A stretch of 64,000 nt of DNA, taken from NCBI RefSeq assembly GCF_029227915.1, contig NC_079886.1:4278001-4342000 (forward strand). The letters are read 5' to 3'. Made by a program: the position numbers and the translations under genes. This document shows, piece after piece, positions 62,798 through 64,000 of this stretch (position 1 is its first letter; each line of letters begins with the position of its first letter). The notes under the pieces were generated by a model that was given only the letters and a program-made list of their open reading frames with translations, was not told the DNA's origin and did not search any database. The stretch is from Hydractinia symbiolongicarpus (taxonomy: Eukaryota; Cnidaria; Hydrozoa; Anthoathecata; Hydractiniidae).

Positions 62798-64000
62798 GTT
62801 GAGACAGTTTCAAAAACTACATTTCATTGACTTTCTAACGGTATCAGTCCGTTTTTGTTACAACAGTTGCGTCACATAATCGCACCAACATGTGTTTAGC
62901 GATATTTTTCTGATATTACTAGGTTGTATCGCTTTTAACAGTGAAACGATTGACTGTGGGACTTAATTGAACTGATTTTGGACTTTAACTTTATAAATGT
63001 GATAATTGAGACAATTGGATTACTTGCAATAACATTCTTCTTAAATTGGCATGATTGTCGGAACTCAGCGATTACACTGGGCGCTGTGGTAGCGCTTCAT
63101 TTGAAAATGCAGATAAATAAGTCATTTTTTACTGTGGGACCAATCCTAGCCGTTATCGCACGCTGAGGAAATAGAGACAGTTTCAAAAACTACATTTCAT
63201 TGACTTTCTAACGGTGTTAGCCTGTTTGAGTTACAACAGTTAGGTCACATTTTCGTACCAACATGTATTTATCGATATTTTTCTGATATTACTAGGTTGC
63301 ATCGCCTTTAACAGTGAAACGAGTGACTGTGGGACTTAATTTAACTGATTTTGGACTGTGAGCTTACAAATGTGATGAATGAGACAATTGGACTCCATGA
63401 AATAACATTCTTCTTAAATTGGCATGATTGCCGGAACTCAGCGATTAAACTTGGCGCTGTGGTAGCGCTTCATTTAAAAATGTAGATAAATAACTCATTG
63501 TTTACTGTAGGAACAATCCTAGCCGTTATCGCACGCTAAAGAAATAGAGACAGTTTCAAAAACTACATTTAATTGACTTTCTAACGATATCAGTCCGTTT
63601 GAGTTACAACGGTTGGGTCACATTTTCGTACCAACGCGTATTTAGCGACATTTTTCTGATATTATTAGGTTACATCGCTTTTAACAGTGAAACGTTTGAC
63701 TGTGGCACTTAATTGAAGTGACATTGGACTGTGGCCTTACAAATGTGATGAATGAGACAATTGGACACAATGAAATAACATTCTTCTTAAATTGGCATGA
63801 TTGTCGGAACTCAGCGGTTAAACTGGGCGCTGTGGTAGCGCTTCATTTAAAAATGTAGATATATAAGTCATTTTTTACTGTGGGACCAATCCTAGCCGCT
63901 ATCGCTCGCCGAAGAAGTTGAGACAATTTCAAAAACTACATTTCACTGACTTTCTAACGGTATCAGACCGTTTCAGTTACAACACTTGGGTCACATTTTC
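62798..64000. repeat. 6-monomer HOR, copy 2 (cut by window end)
   Basis: Partner of 60,560-61,762 with the same sequence of private variants up to the final base. The array therefore continues beyond the window. Confidence 0.86.

Larger units (their letters stand above)
56622..64000. repeat. Satellite DNA array, 373-bp monomer, right segment
   Basis: The same satellite continues after the 754-bp insertion, in the same orientation and register. Subtracting the element and its duplicated TTAA (758 bp) from the distance between equivalent sites at 55,133 and 58,875 leaves 2,984 bp, exactly eight monomers. About 20 units are present and the array runs off the right edge. Units here carry both head types (CTTTAACTTTATAA and CTGTGGCCTTACAAATG) and several tail types, as in the left segment. 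Confidence 0.97.

Noticed and set aside
1-64000. CRISPR array
   Set aside because: The repeated unit is 373 bp with no unique spacers between conserved short repeats, and no cas genes are present.
1-64000. Bacterial or phage origin with a hidden operon
   Set aside because: There is no ribosome-binding site and frame combination, no gene longer than about 100 codons, and a 64-kb satellite with a TTAA MITE is typical of eukaryotes.

Overview
The window is almost entirely one tandem satellite DNA array from a eukaryote, very probably an invertebrate animal. A monomer of about 373 bp is repeated head to tail about 170 times (63.2 kb of satellite). All copies have the same orientation and neither array edge is in view. 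No protein-coding gene, rRNA, tRNA or CRISPR array can be supported. The many 62-97 codon open frames are a by-product of the repeat: 373 is not a multiple of 3, so the frame changes at every unit, and the two commonest classes start at TTG codons. The array keeps register across the window apart from small indels, one 28-bp deletion at about 39,081 and one transposon insertion.

The one non-satellite sequence is a 754-bp element at 55,868-56,621. It has perfect 17-bp terminal inverted repeats (CCCTATTCGGTCCGGGG at the left end), is flanked by TTAA on both sides, and carries G/C-run palindromes inside both ends. This is the signature of a non-autonomous piggyBac-superfamily element (MITE-like). 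A sister satellite copy 746 bp downstream holds the same flanks with a single TTAA at 57,368-57,371, which serves as an empty-site control.

Layout. 1-9.2 kb: three partial copies of a 10/11-monomer higher-order repeat (HOR). 9.2-13.0 kb: a mosaic of the same units. 13.0-16.4 kb: 1-, 2- and 3-monomer periodicities. 16.4-22.8 kb: a more diverged part with 2-, 5- and 6-monomer periods, where a second family of monomer heads (GACCTG type) first appears. 22.8-28.6 kb: a 4-monomer duplication overlapped by a 5-monomer duplication. 28.6-37.0 kb: a 9-monomer, 3,356-bp duplication that looks almost identical. 37.0-40.6 kb: rearranged copies of earlier segments, with the 28-bp deletion. 40.6-46.5 kb: a monomer triplet followed by an 8-monomer unit and its copy lacking two monomers. 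46.5-55.9 kb: a 3-monomer repeat, a second copy of the triplet, and re-used segments. 55.9-56.6 kb: the transposon. 56.6-64.0 kb: a 2-monomer repeat and a terminal 6-monomer duplication.

The pattern fits repeated unequal exchange or amplification with gene conversion, as in centromeric or heterochromatic satellites. The species cannot be fixed from this sequence. The AT-rich satellite and the TTAA element indicate an animal genome, and a mollusc-like origin is only a weak impression from short motifs inside the transposon. HOR boundaries were found by eye from shared private variants and are good to roughly a few tens of bases.
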